A stretch of DNA of 64,000 nucleotides from positions 2,948,001-3,012,000 of the forward strand of contig NZ_CP081001.1 in the NCBI RefSeq assembly GCF_029590555.1, given 5' to 3'. Source of the stretch: Sphingobium sp. V4. GTDB lineage: Bacteria; Pseudomonadota; Alphaproteobacteria; Sphingomonadales; Sphingomonadaceae. Under the pieces are notes generated by a model. The model saw nothing but the letters and a program-made list of their open reading frames with translations. It did not search any database and was not told where the DNA came from. Both the position numbers and the translations under genes were made by a program. Every line of letters starts with the position of its first letter. The first letter of the stretch is position 1. Shown piece after piece: positions 18,395 to 27,149 of this stretch.

Positions 18395-19785
18395 TTGCGG
18401 CGCTCCCTTTGATATTGGGCCATGAAGGTCTGTGCCGCCGGTTTGGGCATGTCGCGATAGCGGGTCCAGCCGCCCGCGAGCGGCAGCTTGCCGATCCAGC
18501 CCTTGCGGCCCAGCAGCCGCATCGCGCGCACGGCGAGACCAGTGCCGAAACGGTAGAGTGCGGGACGGCGGGCGACCCAGGCCCAGACGCCGAGGCCAAA
18601 GCGCATCGAGGTCGGCTCCAGCCCCTCGCGCCAGCTTTTTTCGCGCCAGCCACGCAGCAGGGTGGGGAGCGGGATGCGGACAGGACACACTTCCTGGCAT
18701 TTGCCGTTGAGGGTGCAGGCATGGGCGAGGTCGCGATTCTTCGGCAGTCCGTCGAAGACCGGGGTCAGCACCGATCCCATCGGTCCCGGATAAGTGCCGC
18801 CATAGGCATGGCCGCCGATCTGACGGAAGACGACGCAGTGGTTCATGCAGGCCCCGCAGCGGATGCAGCGGAGCATTTCGGCAAGGCCTTCCTCGCGCAT
18901 CCTGGTGCGGCCATTGTCGACCAGGACGATGTGCATTTCCTCCGGCCCGTCACGGTCGCCGGGCCGCCTGGGGCCGGTGTAGAAAGTCGTATATTGGGTG
19001 AGCGCCGCGCCGGTGGCGGATCGCGCCAGCATCCGCAGCATGTGGATGGCATGGGGCATGGAGGGCACGATCTTCTCGATCCCCGCCGTCACGATATGGA
19101 CGCGCGGCGGGACGAGCGAGAGTTCGGCATTGCCTTCATTGGTGACGGTGCAGATAGCGCCGGTGTCCGCGATCAGGAAGTTCGCGCCCGAAATGCCGAC
19201 ATCCGCGCCCAGCATTTCGCCCCGCAATTGACGCCGGGCGCTTTCGGCCATGGCGGCGATGGTCTCTTCCTCATGCGGGCTGCGATGCTTCGCCTTGAAG
19301 AGGGCGGAGACCTGCTCGCGGGTCTTGTGCATGGCGGGCCAGATGATGTGCGAGGGGCGCTCGTCGGCGAGCTGGATGATATGTTCGGCCAGGTCGGTTT
19401 CGACCCGGCCGATCCCGGCTTCGGCAAGCGCATGGGGCAGGCCGATTTCCTCGCCCAGCATCGATTTGGAGCGGGCGACGGTTTTTGCGTTGGCCCTTTT
19501 GCAAAGGTCGATGACGATGCGGCAGGCTTCGTCCGACGTGCTGGCCCAGTGGACCTTCGCGCCCGCAGCGACGGCGTTGGCTTCGAACTTTTCGAGATAA
19601 TGGCCGAGATGGGCGATCACATGATCCTTGATCGCGGCGGCGCGGATGCGGGCGGCGTCGAAGTCGGGGAAGGCGGCGACGGCGATCCCGCGTTTGGCCT
19701 CGGCGGTGCCTGCGGTGCGCTCGACCGCGATCTTGAGGATCGGGTCGGCCAGCGCCGCGTCGGCGCGGTCTGTGAAGCCGCTCAT
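18391..19785 (-). CDS. lutB: Lactate utilisation iron-sulfur protein LutB
   Basis: A 464-residue subunit of the LutABC L-lactate oxidising complex, cytoplasmic or membrane-associated. An N-terminal LUD domain (about residues 60-300) is followed by two ferredoxin-type clusters: CIRCGACMNHC (about residue 305) with later CP partners, and CTLNGKCQEVCPVRIPL (about 355). A C-terminal tail of about 90 residues follows. It overlaps lutA upstream and lutC downstream by 4 bp each. The subunits are expected to pass electrons from L-lactate to the quinone pool or another acceptor; the acceptor is not visible here. Confidence 0.95.
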   Translation of the reverse strand: MSGFTDRADAALADPILKIAVERTAGTAEAKRGIAVAAFPDFDAARIRAAAIKDHVIAHLGHYLEKFEANAVAAGAKVHWASTSDEACRIVIDLCKRANAKTVARSKSMLGEEIGLPHALAEAGIGRVETDLAEHIIQLADERPSHIIWPAMHKTREQVSALFKAKHRSPHEEETIAAMAESARRQLRGEMLGADVGISGANFLIADTGAICTVTNEGNAELSLVPPRVHIVTAGIEKIVPSMPHAIHMLRMLARSATGAALTQYTTFYTGPRRPGDRDGPEEMHIVLVDNGRTRMREEGLAEMLRCIRCGACMNHCVVFRQIGGHAYGGTYPGPMGSVLTPVFDGLPKNRDLAHACTLNGKCQEVCPVRIPLPTLLRGWREKSWREGLEPTSMRFGLGVWAWVARRPALYRFGTGLAVRAMRLLGRKGWIGKLPLAGGWTRYRDMPKPAAQTFMAQYQRERRK

Positions 19786-20537
19786 GCTTCTTCCCCGATG
19801 GCCGGGCCGTCGCCCATGCCTGCGATCAGTTCGATGGCGTGGTAGGCGCGGACCTTGCTCCCCTTGCGGTTGAGCTTGCCCGCCATGTTCATCAGGCAGC
19901 CAAGGTCGCCCGCCAGCAGCAGGTCGGCGCCGGTGGCGTCGATCGCGTCGGCTTTCTCTCCGACGATGGCGTTGGAGATGGCGGGATATTTGACGCAGAA
20001 GGTGCCGCCGAAGCCGCAGCAGGTTTCCTCGCCCGCCAGCGGGGCGAAGGTTAGGCCGTCGATGCTTTTGAGCAAGCGGCGCGGCTGGGCCTTGATGCCG
20101 AGTTCGCGCAGGCCTGAGCAGCTATCATGATAGGTGGCTTTCGCGTCGACGCTCACGCCCTCGGGTTTCCAGCCGCACACTTCGTCCAGATAGGCCATGA
20201 CCTCGAACGTTTTCGCCGCCACCGCCTGCGCGCGGGGGAGCCAGGCCGCGTCATGCTCGAATATCTCGGGATAATGGCAGCGGATCGTACCCGCGCAGGA
20301 GCCGGACGGTACGATGATCGCCTCATAGGGTTCGAGCGCTTTGATGGTCTGCTTCGCCAGCGCGGCGGCATGGTCGCGGTCGCCGCTGTTGAGCGCGGGC
20401 TGGCCGCAGCAGGTCTGGCCTTGCGGCACGACCACGTCGCAGCCCGCCGCCTCCAGCGCGCGAATCGCGGCGAAGCCGATGCGCGGGCGCATGACATCGA
20501 CCAGGCAGGTGACGAAGAGGGCGACGTTGCGTGTCAT
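19782..20537 (-). CDS. lutA: Lactate utilisation protein LutA (CCG domain)
   Basis: A 251-residue subunit of LutABC with two cysteine-rich CCG domains of the type found in GlpC/HdrB. The motifs are QTCCGQPALNSGD (about residue 40), SGSCAG (about 83), HDSCSGLRELG (about 145) and EETCCGFGGTF (about 185). The ATG at 20537 gives the normal family N-terminus (NVALFVTCLVDVMRP); a longer open frame upstream lies inside the esterase gene and is not needed. It overlaps the esterase by ATGA and lutB by ATGA, so lactate oxidation is translationally tied to a deacetylase gene pair. Confidence 0.95.
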   Translation of the reverse strand: MTRNVALFVTCLVDVMRPRIGFAAIRALEAAGCDVVVPQGQTCCGQPALNSGDRDHAAALAKQTIKALEPYEAIIVPSGSCAGTIRCHYPEIFEHDAAWLPRAQAVAAKTFEVMAYLDEVCGWKPEGVSVDAKATYHDSCSGLRELGIKAQPRRLLKSIDGLTFAPLAGEETCCGFGGTFCVKYPAISNAIVGEKADAIDATGADLLLAGDLGCLMNMAGKLNRKGSKVRAYHAIELIAGMGDGPAIGEEA

Positions 20538-21517
20538 AATGTGTGGCGTTTCGCGAAGGAGAGGAAGAGGTTGGGCCAGTGCGCCGGCGCGGCCGGTTCG
20601 GGGACGAGGCCGAAGCCATGGCCACCATTTTCGAACAGATGGCATTCGGCCGGGATGCCCTTCGCCCGCAGTGCGGCCAGCATGGACAGGCTGTTTTCGG
20701 GCGGCACTGCCTTGTCGTCCAGCGCATGGGCGAGGAACACAGGCGGGGTTTCCGCGCTCACATCCTGATCGAGCGAAAGGCCACGCAGCCGTTCGGGCGC
20801 GGGATTGGCGCCCAGCAATTGGGTGCGCGATCCGGCATGGGCGAACGGCCCCTGCATCTGGATTACCGGATAGATGTAGGCGGCGAGCGCGGCCTTGATC
20901 GGTTCGCGGTCCGCGGCGTCGATCGGCCTGTAGGTCTCCGCAGGCGTCCGGCTGGTCAGCCAGGCGGCGAGATGGCCGCCGGCAGAGAAGCCCATTACCC
21001 CGATACGGCTGGCGTCGAACTTCTCCTTCCACGCGAGTGCGCGGACGAGGCGCAGCGCGCGCTGCGCATCCTGCAAGGGCGCTTCGGCTCCGGCGGCCCA
21101 GCCATCGCCGGGCAGGCGGTAGAGCAGGACGAAGCAGACATAGCCCGCCCGCGCGAAACGGCGGGCGAGGCTGTAGCCTTCATGGCCGATGGCGACGCGC
21201 AGATAGCCGCCGCCGGGGATGAACAGCATTGCCGCGCCATTGGGTTTCGCGCCAACCGCCTCCGGCCGCAAGATCGTCAGTGTCGGTGTCACGATATGGG
21301 CGAAGACGCCGTCGTCGGGGCCGCTGTCGGGGCGGCGCAGCGACTCCACCTCCTGCACATGGACATTCTCGCCGCCCGGCGCCTTGCCGGGCCAGATCGG
21401 GAAGCGCTCGAACCCCTGCGGCAGCGGGAAGCTCTGGGCGAATGCGGCGGTCGCGGGCGCCATGGCGGCGGTCACGGCCGCGCCGGTCAACAGGGTGCGT
21501 CGATCGATTTGCGTCAT
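20534..21517 (-). CDS. Alpha/beta-hydrolase, probable secreted carbohydrate esterase
   Basis: A 327-residue BD-FAE/acetylxylan-esterase-like hydrolase. The signal DRRTLLTGAAVTAAMAPATA (residues 5-24) suggests Tat or Sec export. The oxyanion region is FIPGGGYLRVA (about residue 100), the nucleophile serine is in GFSAGGHLA (about 180), the acid is in HALDDKAVP (about 265) and the histidine is in GGHGFGL (about 300). The gene is coupled by 4-bp overlaps to the CE12 gene before it and lutA after it. Removal of acetyl or feruloyl groups from pectin fragments is likely from context; the acyl group is not determined. Confidence 0.85.
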   Translation of the reverse strand: MTQIDRRTLLTGAAVTAAMAPATAAFAQSFPLPQGFERFPIWPGKAPGGENVHVQEVESLRRPDSGPDDGVFAHIVTPTLTILRPEAVGAKPNGAAMLFIPGGGYLRVAIGHEGYSLARRFARAGYVCFVLLYRLPGDGWAAGAEAPLQDAQRALRLVRALAWKEKFDASRIGVMGFSAGGHLAAWLTSRTPAETYRPIDAADREPIKAALAAYIYPVIQMQGPFAHAGSRTQLLGANPAPERLRGLSLDQDVSAETPPVFLAHALDDKAVPPENSLSMLAALRAKGIPAECHLFENGGHGFGLVPEPAAPAHWPNLFLSFAKRHTL

Positions 21518-22320
21518 TGGCAGCTCGTCTTTCCCAGTGGCGTGATGCGGGCGAGGGCGGGCCGGTCGGCCAGCACCTTCGCGGAGATGGGCAGGTTCAG
21601 CGCTTTCAGCCCGCCTGCTACCAGATTGGCGACATTGCGGGCACCCACTTCGCTGAAATGGGTATTGTCGGCGATGCCCTTGGGGAAGCCGGGGGCATGA
21701 TCCTCCGGCGTGTAATGGAGATAATAGGCCTTGGACGCCGCTTCCCCGGCGCGGTCGACCCAGGCGCGCGACAGCGCTTCCAGATCGATCAGCGGCGTGT
21801 GCGTGCTGGCGGACAGGTCTCGCATCACGGCGGAATAGTCGGCAAAGTCCGCCTTCGCCTTGCCGTCCGCGCCGAAGCTGCGCCGCGCGACCGGCGTGAC
21901 CAGCACCGGCGTACCGCCGGCGGTGCGCGCGTCCCAGATGAAGCGCAGCAGATTGTCGCGATAGTCGGTCTGGGCGGGTGCCCAGCGTTCAGGCTTGGCG
22001 CGGGTCGCATCATTATGGCCGAACTGGATCAGTACCGTGTCCCCGGGGGTGATTTCGCCGAGCAGCCTCTCCCACCGCCCTTCGCGCAGGAAGCTGCGGG
22101 TCGAGCGGCCGCCCATGGCGTGGTTGCTGACCCGGACGTCCGGGGACAGGCCGCAGGACAGCATCTGGCCCCAGCCGGTCTGGGGGTAGCGATCCGCCTT
22201 GTAGGCGGAGGCGGTGGAATCGCCCGCGATGAGGATCGTGCTGCCGGGCGGCGTCGCGAAGCCGGGCAGGGGCGCGAGCAGGGCGGCGAGGGTTGCTGCG
22301 AGCTTGGGGGCGATCCTCAT
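21514..22320 (-). CDS. CE12-type rhamnogalacturonan acetylesterase, secreted
   Basis: A 268-residue SGNH hydrolase that should remove acetyl groups from galacturonate in rhamnogalacturonan I. A signal peptide (residues 1-22) precedes block I AGDSTAS with the catalytic serine, block III QFGHND, and the terminal DNTHFSEVGA carrying the Asp-x-x-His pair. This block set (GDST...GHND...DxTHF) is that of the CE12 family. It follows the rhamnose dehydrogenase after a 107-bp gap containing a dispersed repeat, and its 3' end overlaps the next esterase by ATGA. A second, longer CE12 protein is encoded at 42123-43328. Confidence 0.92.
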   Translation of the reverse strand: MRIAPKLAATLAALLAPLPGFATPPGSTILIAGDSTASAYKADRYPQTGWGQMLSCGLSPDVRVSNHAMGGRSTRSFLREGRWERLLGEITPGDTVLIQFGHNDATRAKPERWAPAQTDYRDNLLRFIWDARTAGGTPVLVTPVARRSFGADGKAKADFADYSAVMRDLSASTHTPLIDLEALSRAWVDRAGEAASKAYYLHYTPEDHAPGFPKGIADNTHFSEVGARNVANLVAGGLKALNLPISAKVLADRPALARITPLGKTSCQ

Positions 22321-22339
22321 GCTTTTTCTCTTTCATTCG

Positions 22340-22424
22340 TCATTCCAGCGAAAACGGGAACGCATCTCTTCACCTTTCGCCTGGGATAGCGGGAGATGGG
22401 TCCCCGCCTTCGCGGGGATGACGG
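22340..22424. repeat. Dispersed intergenic repeat (REP/BIME-like)
   Basis: CGTCATTCCAGCG near 22340 and CGCGGGGATGACG ending near 22424 are complementary ends of one imperfect long hairpin, with a perfect inner CCCCGCCTTCGCGGGG hairpin. It is the same family as the palindrome at 16810-16837. It occupies most of the gap between the rhamnose dehydrogenase and CE12 genes and may act as an mRNA-stability or partial termination element. Confidence 0.65.
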
Positions 22425-22427
22425 TAA

Positions 22428-23192
22428 TTACTGCAGATTCACATACATGCCGCCGTCGACCAGCAGCGCGGCGCCGGTGACATAGGCGGCCATGTCGGAC
22501 GCGAGGAAGACGATCGGCCCGGCCAGATCCTCCGGCTGTCCCAAGCGGCCGAGCGGCGTGCGGGCTTCCATATACTGGCGCTTCTCGACATCGGCCAGGT
22601 CATCCTTGTTGATCTCGGTCAGGATGGTGCCGGGCAGGACGCTGTTGCAGCGGATGCCATGCTTGCCCAGGGCAATAGCCGTGGATTGCATCAGCGAATG
22701 CACGCCCGCCTTGGTCGGGGTATAGTGCGTCTGATATTCGCCGCCGACCAGCGCCGAGATGGAGGAGACCGCTACGATCGATCCGCCATGGCCCTGTTTC
22801 ACCATCTGCTGCGCGGCGGCCTGCACCATGAAATAGGCGCCGTGCAGGTTCACCTTGAAGGTGCGCTCCACCACGTCGACCGGCATGTCCAGGAAGGCGT
22901 GGAAGGGGCAGATGCCCGCATTGCTGACCATCACGTCGACCTTGCCGAAGGCTTCGACCGCCTTCGCGACAAAGTCCTGAGCGGTCTGCGGGTCGGCGAC
23001 GTCGCCCTTCACCGCGATGGCCCGCTGGCCGAGCGCCTCGATCTCCGCCACGCAGCTGGCGGCCGGGCCGTCGCTGCTGGCATAGTTGATGACGACATCG
23101 GCGCCATGCCTGGCGGCGCCGATGGCCGCGGCGCGGCCGATGCCGGTCGATGCGCCGGTGACGAGGACGGTCTTGCCTTCAAGCAGTTTCAT
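22428..23192 (-). CDS. lra1: L-rhamnose 1-dehydrogenase (LRA1-type SDR)
   Basis: A 254-residue cytoplasmic short-chain dehydrogenase. It has the cofactor motif TGASTGIG (about residues 12-19), SNAGIC, and the catalytic Ser-Tyr-Lys (SSISALVGGEYQTHYTPTKAG). Sequence features such as NAGICPFHAFLDMP and TEINKDDL agree with the L-rhamnose 1-dehydrogenase of the Sphingomonas sp. SKA58 pathway, which oxidises L-rhamnose to L-rhamnono-lactone with NAD(P)+. All other steps of that pathway are encoded between 24318 and 28228, which supports the call. It lies 77 bp behind the IclR gene and heads the minus-strand catabolic operon through lutC. Confidence 0.9.
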   Translation of the reverse strand: MKLLEGKTVLVTGASTGIGRAAAIGAARHGADVVINYASSDGPAASCVAEIEALGQRAIAVKGDVADPQTAQDFVAKAVEAFGKVDVMVSNAGICPFHAFLDMPVDVVERTFKVNLHGAYFMVQAAAQQMVKQGHGGSIVAVSSISALVGGEYQTHYTPTKAGVHSLMQSTAIALGKHGIRCNSVLPGTILTEINKDDLADVEKRQYMEARTPLGRLGQPEDLAGPIVFLASDMAAYVTGAALLVDGGMYVNLQ

Positions 23193-23269
23193 GGGATCGG
23201 TTCCTTGGTGTAGCGATTGTGACAGTCCTTCCCTGGCAGGGGAGGATTTGGTTTGCGCGTGGCGCCACC

Positions 23270-24079
23270 CTAGCGCCGCACCGGGCGGCGGGGCGGCTTG
23301 ACGCCGGGGGTCCAGCCCAGATCGGCGCTGATCTTCTGCGCGGTGTCGCGGACGTCAGTGCTGAGCGCCTGCATCCGCGCATCGTCCATATATTGAGCGG
23401 CGCTCGACAGGCTGATGGCAGCGACGATTGCGCCCGACGCATCGCGGATCGGGGCGGCGACGCATCGGATCTGATCCTCATTCTCCTCCAGGTCGAAGGA
23501 ACGGCCTTCACCGGCATAGCCGCGCATCCGATCCAGCCAGAGGCCATAGTCGGCCATGTGGGTGCCCGCGGCATATTCGGCGTCAAAGACGCGGCGCCAG
23601 GTCGGTTCCGAATCGTCGAGCAGCAGCGCCTTGCCGAGGCCCGTCGATGTCAGCGGATGGCGGTCGCCGATCCGGCTGGAAATATCGACGCGGCGGCGGC
23701 CGGGAATCTTGTCGAGATAGAGGGCCTGGTCGCCGTCGAGCCGGCCCAGATGTACCGTATCCTCGCTGGCCGCAGCCAGTTGTTCCAGATGCGGCCGGGC
23801 GATCTGCACCACGTCGGCCTGGCTCTGCGCCAGGAAGCCCAGTTGCAGCAGCTTCGGCCCGAGCTGATAGCCCTCGCGCGGGAGGAAGGTCAGGAAGCCG
23901 CGCTCCACCAGCGCATTGGCGAGGCGGTGGGTGGTCGACCGGGTCAAGCCCATGCGTTCGGACAGGTCGGCGAGCTTCACCGGCCCGTCAATCACCTGGT
24001 CCAGCAGGTCCAGCCCGCGTTGCAGGGTCTGCGATCCCGATGCCTTGGCTCCCTCGGCTTTCTCCGGCGCCGTCGCCAT
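23270..24079 (-). CDS. IclR-family regulator, probable control of rhamnose genes
   Basis: A 269-residue IclR protein. The N-terminal winged helix (about residues 15-80) has the recognition helix LTRSTTHRLANAL, and the C-terminal effector domain (about 95-255) has GLGKALLLD and VAAPIRDASGAIVAAISLS. The ATG at 24079 is preferred because GAGAGG lies 5 bp upstream; an in-frame ATG at 24136 has no ribosome binding site. It is divergent from rhmD, and three operator-like palindromes occupy the 238-bp gap, so it probably controls both directions and itself. Its paralogue at 46709-47485 has the same layout. Effector is unknown; a rhamnose-pathway ketoacid is plausible. Confidence 0.9.
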   Translation of the reverse strand: MATAPEKAEGAKASGSQTLQRGLDLLDQVIDGPVKLADLSERMGLTRSTTHRLANALVERGFLTFLPREGYQLGPKLLQLGFLAQSQADVVQIARPHLEQLAAASEDTVHLGRLDGDQALYLDKIPGRRRVDISSRIGDRHPLTSTGLGKALLLDDSEPTWRRVFDAEYAAGTHMADYGLWLDRMRGYAGEGRSFDLEENEDQIRCVAAPIRDASGAIVAAISLSSAAQYMDDARMQALSTDVRDTAQKISADLGWTPGVKPPRRPVRR

Positions 24080-24150
24080 ATCCTCTCGCTCTCCCGCTTC
24101 CGGACCCAATTCAGGGTTTGACGAAATTTGTCTCATCTACTAATACTCTA

Positions 24151-24164
24151 TCCCACAAAATGAG
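24151..24164 (+). promoter_or_regulatory. Operator-like palindrome in the iclR-rhmD gap, site 1
   Basis: TCCCACAAAATGAG fits TYCCA-N5-TGGW in its left half and in TG; the last two bases diverge. It lies 72 bp ahead of the iclR start and 154 bp ahead of rhmD. Proposed regulator site by similarity to those upstream of kduI, rhaM and the second iclR. Confidence 0.4.
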
Positions 24165-24247
24165 AAAAACAAGGGTGAAGGAGGGGCCGACATGATTCTT
24201 CTCGATCGCGCCAGACCCTCATACTCGCCCGGCATCATGCGAGTTTG

Positions 24248-24261
24248 ACCATATATTGGAA
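24248..24261 (-). promoter_or_regulatory. Operator-like palindrome in the iclR-rhmD gap, site 2
   Basis: On the minus strand TTCCAATATATGGT matches TYCCA-N5-TGGW at every fixed position. It lies 57 bp upstream of the rhmD start, where a bound regulator would contact the promoter. Confidence 0.5.
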
Positions 24262-24276
24262 GTAGTTGCCGCTGTT

Positions 24277-24290
24277 TCCCAACATTTGGA
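24277..24290 (+). promoter_or_regulatory. Operator-like palindrome in the iclR-rhmD gap, site 3
   Basis: TCCCAACATTTGGA matches TYCCA-N5-TGGW at every fixed position. It ends 27 bp before the GTG start of rhmD, so occupancy would be expected to block transcription or early elongation. Confidence 0.5.
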
Positions 24291-24317
24291 CAGTGGATAG
24301 GCTCAAGGAGTGAGTGC

Positions 24318-25511
24318 GTGCCGATCGTGACCTTGCCGAAGATCAAACATGTCCGTGCCTTCACCGTGCGCGGGGGCGGTGCTGACTATCATGACCAGGG
24401 CGAAGGCCACTGGATCGACGATCACATCGCGACGCCCATGTCGCGCTATCCCGAATATCGCCAGTCGCGGCAGAGCTTCGGCATCAACGTACTCGGCACG
24501 CTGGTCGTGGAGATAGAAGCCGAGGACGGGACTGTCGGTTTCGCCGTCACGACCGGCGGCGAACCGGCCGCCTATATCGTGGAAAAGCATCTCGCCCGTT
24601 TCCTCGAAGGGCGTTCGCCGACCGACTATGAGAAGATCTGGGACCAGATGTATTTCTCGACCCAATATTATGGGCGCAAGGGTCTGGTCGTGAACGCGAT
24701 TTCGGGGGTCGACCTGGCGCTGTGGGATCTGCTCGGCAAGTTGCGGCAGGAGCCGGTCTATCATCTGCTCGGCGGCGCGGTGCGCGACGAACTGCAATTC
24801 TACGCCACCGGCGCGCGGCCGGACAAGGCCAAGGAATTCGGCTTCATCGGCGGCAAGATGCCGCTGCATCACGGCCCGGCCGAAGGGATCGAGGGGCTGA
24901 AGAAGAACATCGCCGAACTGGCCGACATGCGGTCCAAGGTCGGCGACGATTTCTGGCTGATGTGGGATTGCTGGATGGCGCTCGACGTCGACTATGCGAC
25001 GCGCCTTGCCATTGCCGCGCATGACCTTGGTCTCAAATGGATCGAGGAAGCGATCAGCCCGGACGATTATTGGGGCTACCAGCAATTGAAGCGCAACGTG
25101 CCCAAGGGGATGCTGGTGACGACCGGCGAGCATGAGGCGACCCGCTGGGGCTTCCGGATGCTCATGGAAATGGACTGCTGCGACATCATCCAGCCCGACG
25201 TCGGCTGGTGCGGCGGCGTAACCGAACTGCTCAAGATCAGTGCGCTGGCCGATGCCCATGGCAAGATGGTCGTGCCGCACGGATCGTCGGTTTATTCCTA
25301 TCATTTCGTCATCACCCGGCACAATTCGCCCTTCGCCGAATTCCTGATGATGCATCCGGGACCGACGGAGGTGGTGCCGATGTTCCACCCGCAGCTGATC
25401 GGCGAGCCGGTGCCGGAAAATGGCCGGCTGAAGGTCAGCGCGCTCGATGCGCCGGGCTTCGGCGTCGAGTTGAACCGCGATATCGCGATGCACCGTCCCT
25501 ACACCCATTGA
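24318..25511 (+). CDS. rhmD: L-rhamnonate dehydratase (enolase superfamily, LRA3)
   Basis: A 397-residue cytoplasmic Mg2+-dependent enzyme that dehydrates L-rhamnonate to 2-keto-3-deoxy-L-rhamnonate. The N-terminal capping domain starts [20 protein letters not shown], typical of RhmD. Metal ligands of the barrel are seen in [10 protein letters not shown] (about residue 215), KWIEEAISP (about 240) and TTGEHEAT (about 270), and the catalytic histidine lies in [12 protein letters not shown] (about 320). Translation starts at GTG with AAGGAG 7 bp upstream. It is the first gene of the plus-strand rhamnose operon, divergent from iclR and preceded by three operator-like sites. Confidence 0.96.
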   Translation: MPIVTLPKIKHVRAFTVRGGGADYHDQGEGHWIDDHIATPMSRYPEYRQSRQSFGINVLGTLVVEIEAEDGTVGFAVTTGGEPAAYIVEKHLARFLEGRSPTDYEKIWDQMYFSTQYYGRKGLVVNAISGVDLALWDLLGKLRQEPVYHLLGGAVRDELQFYATGARPDKAKEFGFIGGKMPLHHGPAEGIEGLKKNIAELADMRSKVGDDFWLMWDCWMALDVDYATRLAIAAHDLGLKWIEEAISPDDYWGYQQLKRNVPKGMLVTTGEHEATRWGFRMLMEMDCCDIIQPDVGWCGGVTELLKISALADAHGKMVVPHGSSVYSYHFVITRHNSPFAEFLMMHPGPTEVVPMFHPQLIGEPVPENGRLKVSALDAPGFGVELNRDIAMHRPYTH

Positions 25512-25532
25512 TCTGCAAGAGAGTATAAACCC

Positions 25533-26390
25533 ATGAAATTCGTTCGTTTCGGCCAGCGTGGCCAGGAAAAGCCCGGCGTCATCGACAGCGAGGGCCAGAT
25601 TCGCGACCTGTCGGCGGTCGTCCCTGAACTGACCGTCGCCACCCTCGCCAAGGCGAAGGGCGCGGACGTGGATTCACTGCCGGTCGTGGAAGGCCAGCCG
25701 CGCTATGGCGTTCCGGTCAAGGGGATTGGCAAGATCGTCGCCATCGGCCTCAATTATGAGGATCATGCGATCGAATCCAACCTGCCGATCCCGACCGAGC
25801 CGATGATGTTCATGAAGGCGCTGTCGTCGCTCAACGGCCCGAATGACGAAGTCGTCCTGCCGAAGAATTCGACGCATGGCGACTGGGAAGTGGAACTGGG
25901 CGTCATCATCGGCGAAACCTGCCGCTTCGTGAGCGAGGAAGAGGCGCTGTCGAAGGTCGCGGGCTATACCCTCGTCAACGACGTGTCGGAACGCTTCAAC
26001 CAGAAGCAGCGCGGCACCCAGTGGAGCAAGGGCAAGGGCCATGACACCTTCTGCCCGGTTGGCCCCTGGCTGGTGACGCCCGACGAAGTGGGCGACCCGC
26101 AGGATCTCGACATGTATCTGGACGTCAACGGCCAGCGGATGCAGACCGGCAACACGAAGACGATGATCTTCAACGTCGCCCAGCTCATTTCCTATGTCAG
26201 CGAATATATCACCCTGTATCCGGGCGACCTGATGATCACTGGCACCCCTCCGGGCGTGGGCGAGGGCAAGAAGCCGACCGCCATCTACCTCAAGGCCGGT
26301 GACGTCATGGAGCTGGGTATCGAGAAGCTGGGCACGCAGAAGCAGCAGGTGTCCGAATGGCGTCATCTGGGCGATGAGGTGCTGGGATGA
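25533..26390 (+). CDS. lra6: 2,4-diketo-3-deoxy-L-rhamnonate hydrolase (FAH family, LRA6)
   Basis: A 285-residue fumarylacetoacetate-hydrolase-fold enzyme. In the SKA58 L-rhamnose pathway this protein splits 2,4-diketo-3-deoxy-L-rhamnonate into pyruvate and L-lactate. Family residues include GLNYEDHAIE (about residue 72), the metal-binding acids in WEVELGVIIG (about 118-127) and VNDVSERFNQ (about 150), and TGTPPGVGEGKKP (about 235). It follows rhmD by 21 bp and overlaps the LRA5 gene by ATGA. The LutABC genes on the other arm would consume the lactate. A 2,4-diketo-3-deoxy-L-fuconate role is the main alternative, but the flanking genes point to rhamnose. Confidence 0.92.
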   Translation: MKFVRFGQRGQEKPGVIDSEGQIRDLSAVVPELTVATLAKAKGADVDSLPVVEGQPRYGVPVKGIGKIVAIGLNYEDHAIESNLPIPTEPMMFMKALSSLNGPNDEVVLPKNSTHGDWEVELGVIIGETCRFVSEEEALSKVAGYTLVNDVSERFNQKQRGTQWSKGKGHDTFCPVGPWLVTPDEVGDPQDLDMYLDVNGQRMQTGNTKTMIFNVAQLISYVSEYITLYPGDLMITGTPPGVGEGKKPTAIYLKAGDVMELGIEKLGTQKQQVSEWRHLGDEVLG

Positions 26391-27136
26391 GCGTTTACGC
26401 CGGACGGTTCGCGGGCCGTAACGCGATCATCACCGGCGGTGCGTCGGGCCTGGGCAAGCAGGTCGCCGCGCGCATCGTTGCGGAAGGCGGTAAGGTGGCG
26501 CTGTGGGATCTCAATCCCGAAGCGCTGGCCGCCACGAAGGACGAAGTGGGCGCGATCCATGTGGTCGCCCTCGACGTCAGCGATTACGCGGCCGTCGCCG
26601 CCGCCGCCAAGGAAACCGCCGCAGCGCTGGGCAAGGTCGATATCCTCATCTGCTCGGCCGGCATCACTGGCGCCACCGCGACGGTATGGGACTATCCGGT
26701 CGATAGCTTCCAGCGGGTGATCGACATCAACCTCAATGGCCTCTTCTACTGCAACCGGGAGGTCGTGCCCTTCCTGCTCGAAAATGGCTATGGGCGGATC
26801 GTCAACCTCGCCTCGGTCGCGGGCAAGGAAGGCAATCCCAATGCCAGCGCCTATTCGGCGAGCAAGGCGGGCGTGATCGGCTTCACCAAGAGCCTGGGCA
26901 AGGAACTGGCCGGCAAGGGCGTGATCGCCAACGCGCTGACCCCGGCGACCTTCGAAAGCCCGATCCTGGCCCAGCTGCCGCAGAGCCAGGTCGACTATAT
27001 GCGCTCGAAAATCCCGATGGGCCGGCTCGGCCAGGTCGAGGAATCGGCGGCGATGGTGTGCTTCATGGCCAGCGAGGAATGCAGCTTCACGACGGCGTCC
27101 ACCTTCGACACGTCGGGCGGCCGGACCACCTTCTAA
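26387..27136 (+). CDS. lra5: 2-keto-3-deoxy-L-rhamnonate 4-dehydrogenase (LRA5-type SDR)
   Basis: A 249-residue cytoplasmic short-chain dehydrogenase expected to oxidise 2-keto-3-deoxy-L-rhamnonate at C4 with NAD+, giving the substrate of LRA6. Cofactor motif TGGASGLG (about residues 15-22), CSAGITG, and catalytic set SVAGKEGNPNASAYSASKAG (about 140-160) are present. It is coupled to lra6 by a 4-bp overlap. The residue pattern also fits 2-keto-3-deoxy-L-fuconate dehydrogenases; operon context decides for rhamnose. A terminator-like hairpin follows directly at 27150-27194. Confidence 0.9.
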   Translation: MSVYAGRFAGRNAIITGGASGLGKQVAARIVAEGGKVALWDLNPEALAATKDEVGAIHVVALDVSDYAAVAAAAKETAAALGKVDILICSAGITGATATVWDYPVDSFQRVIDINLNGLFYCNREVVPFLLENGYGRIVNLASVAGKEGNPNASAYSASKAGVIGFTKSLGKELAGKGVIANALTPATFESPILAQLPQSQVDYMRSKIPMGRLGQVEESAAMVCFMASEECSFTTASTFDTSGGRTTF

Positions 27137-27149
27137 ATCCAAAAGTCGC

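Noticed and set aside
16810..22424. Palindromic repeats as CRISPR or mobile-element ends
   Set aside because: They are isolated, have no regular spacers, no cas genes and no transposase or target-site duplication nearby.
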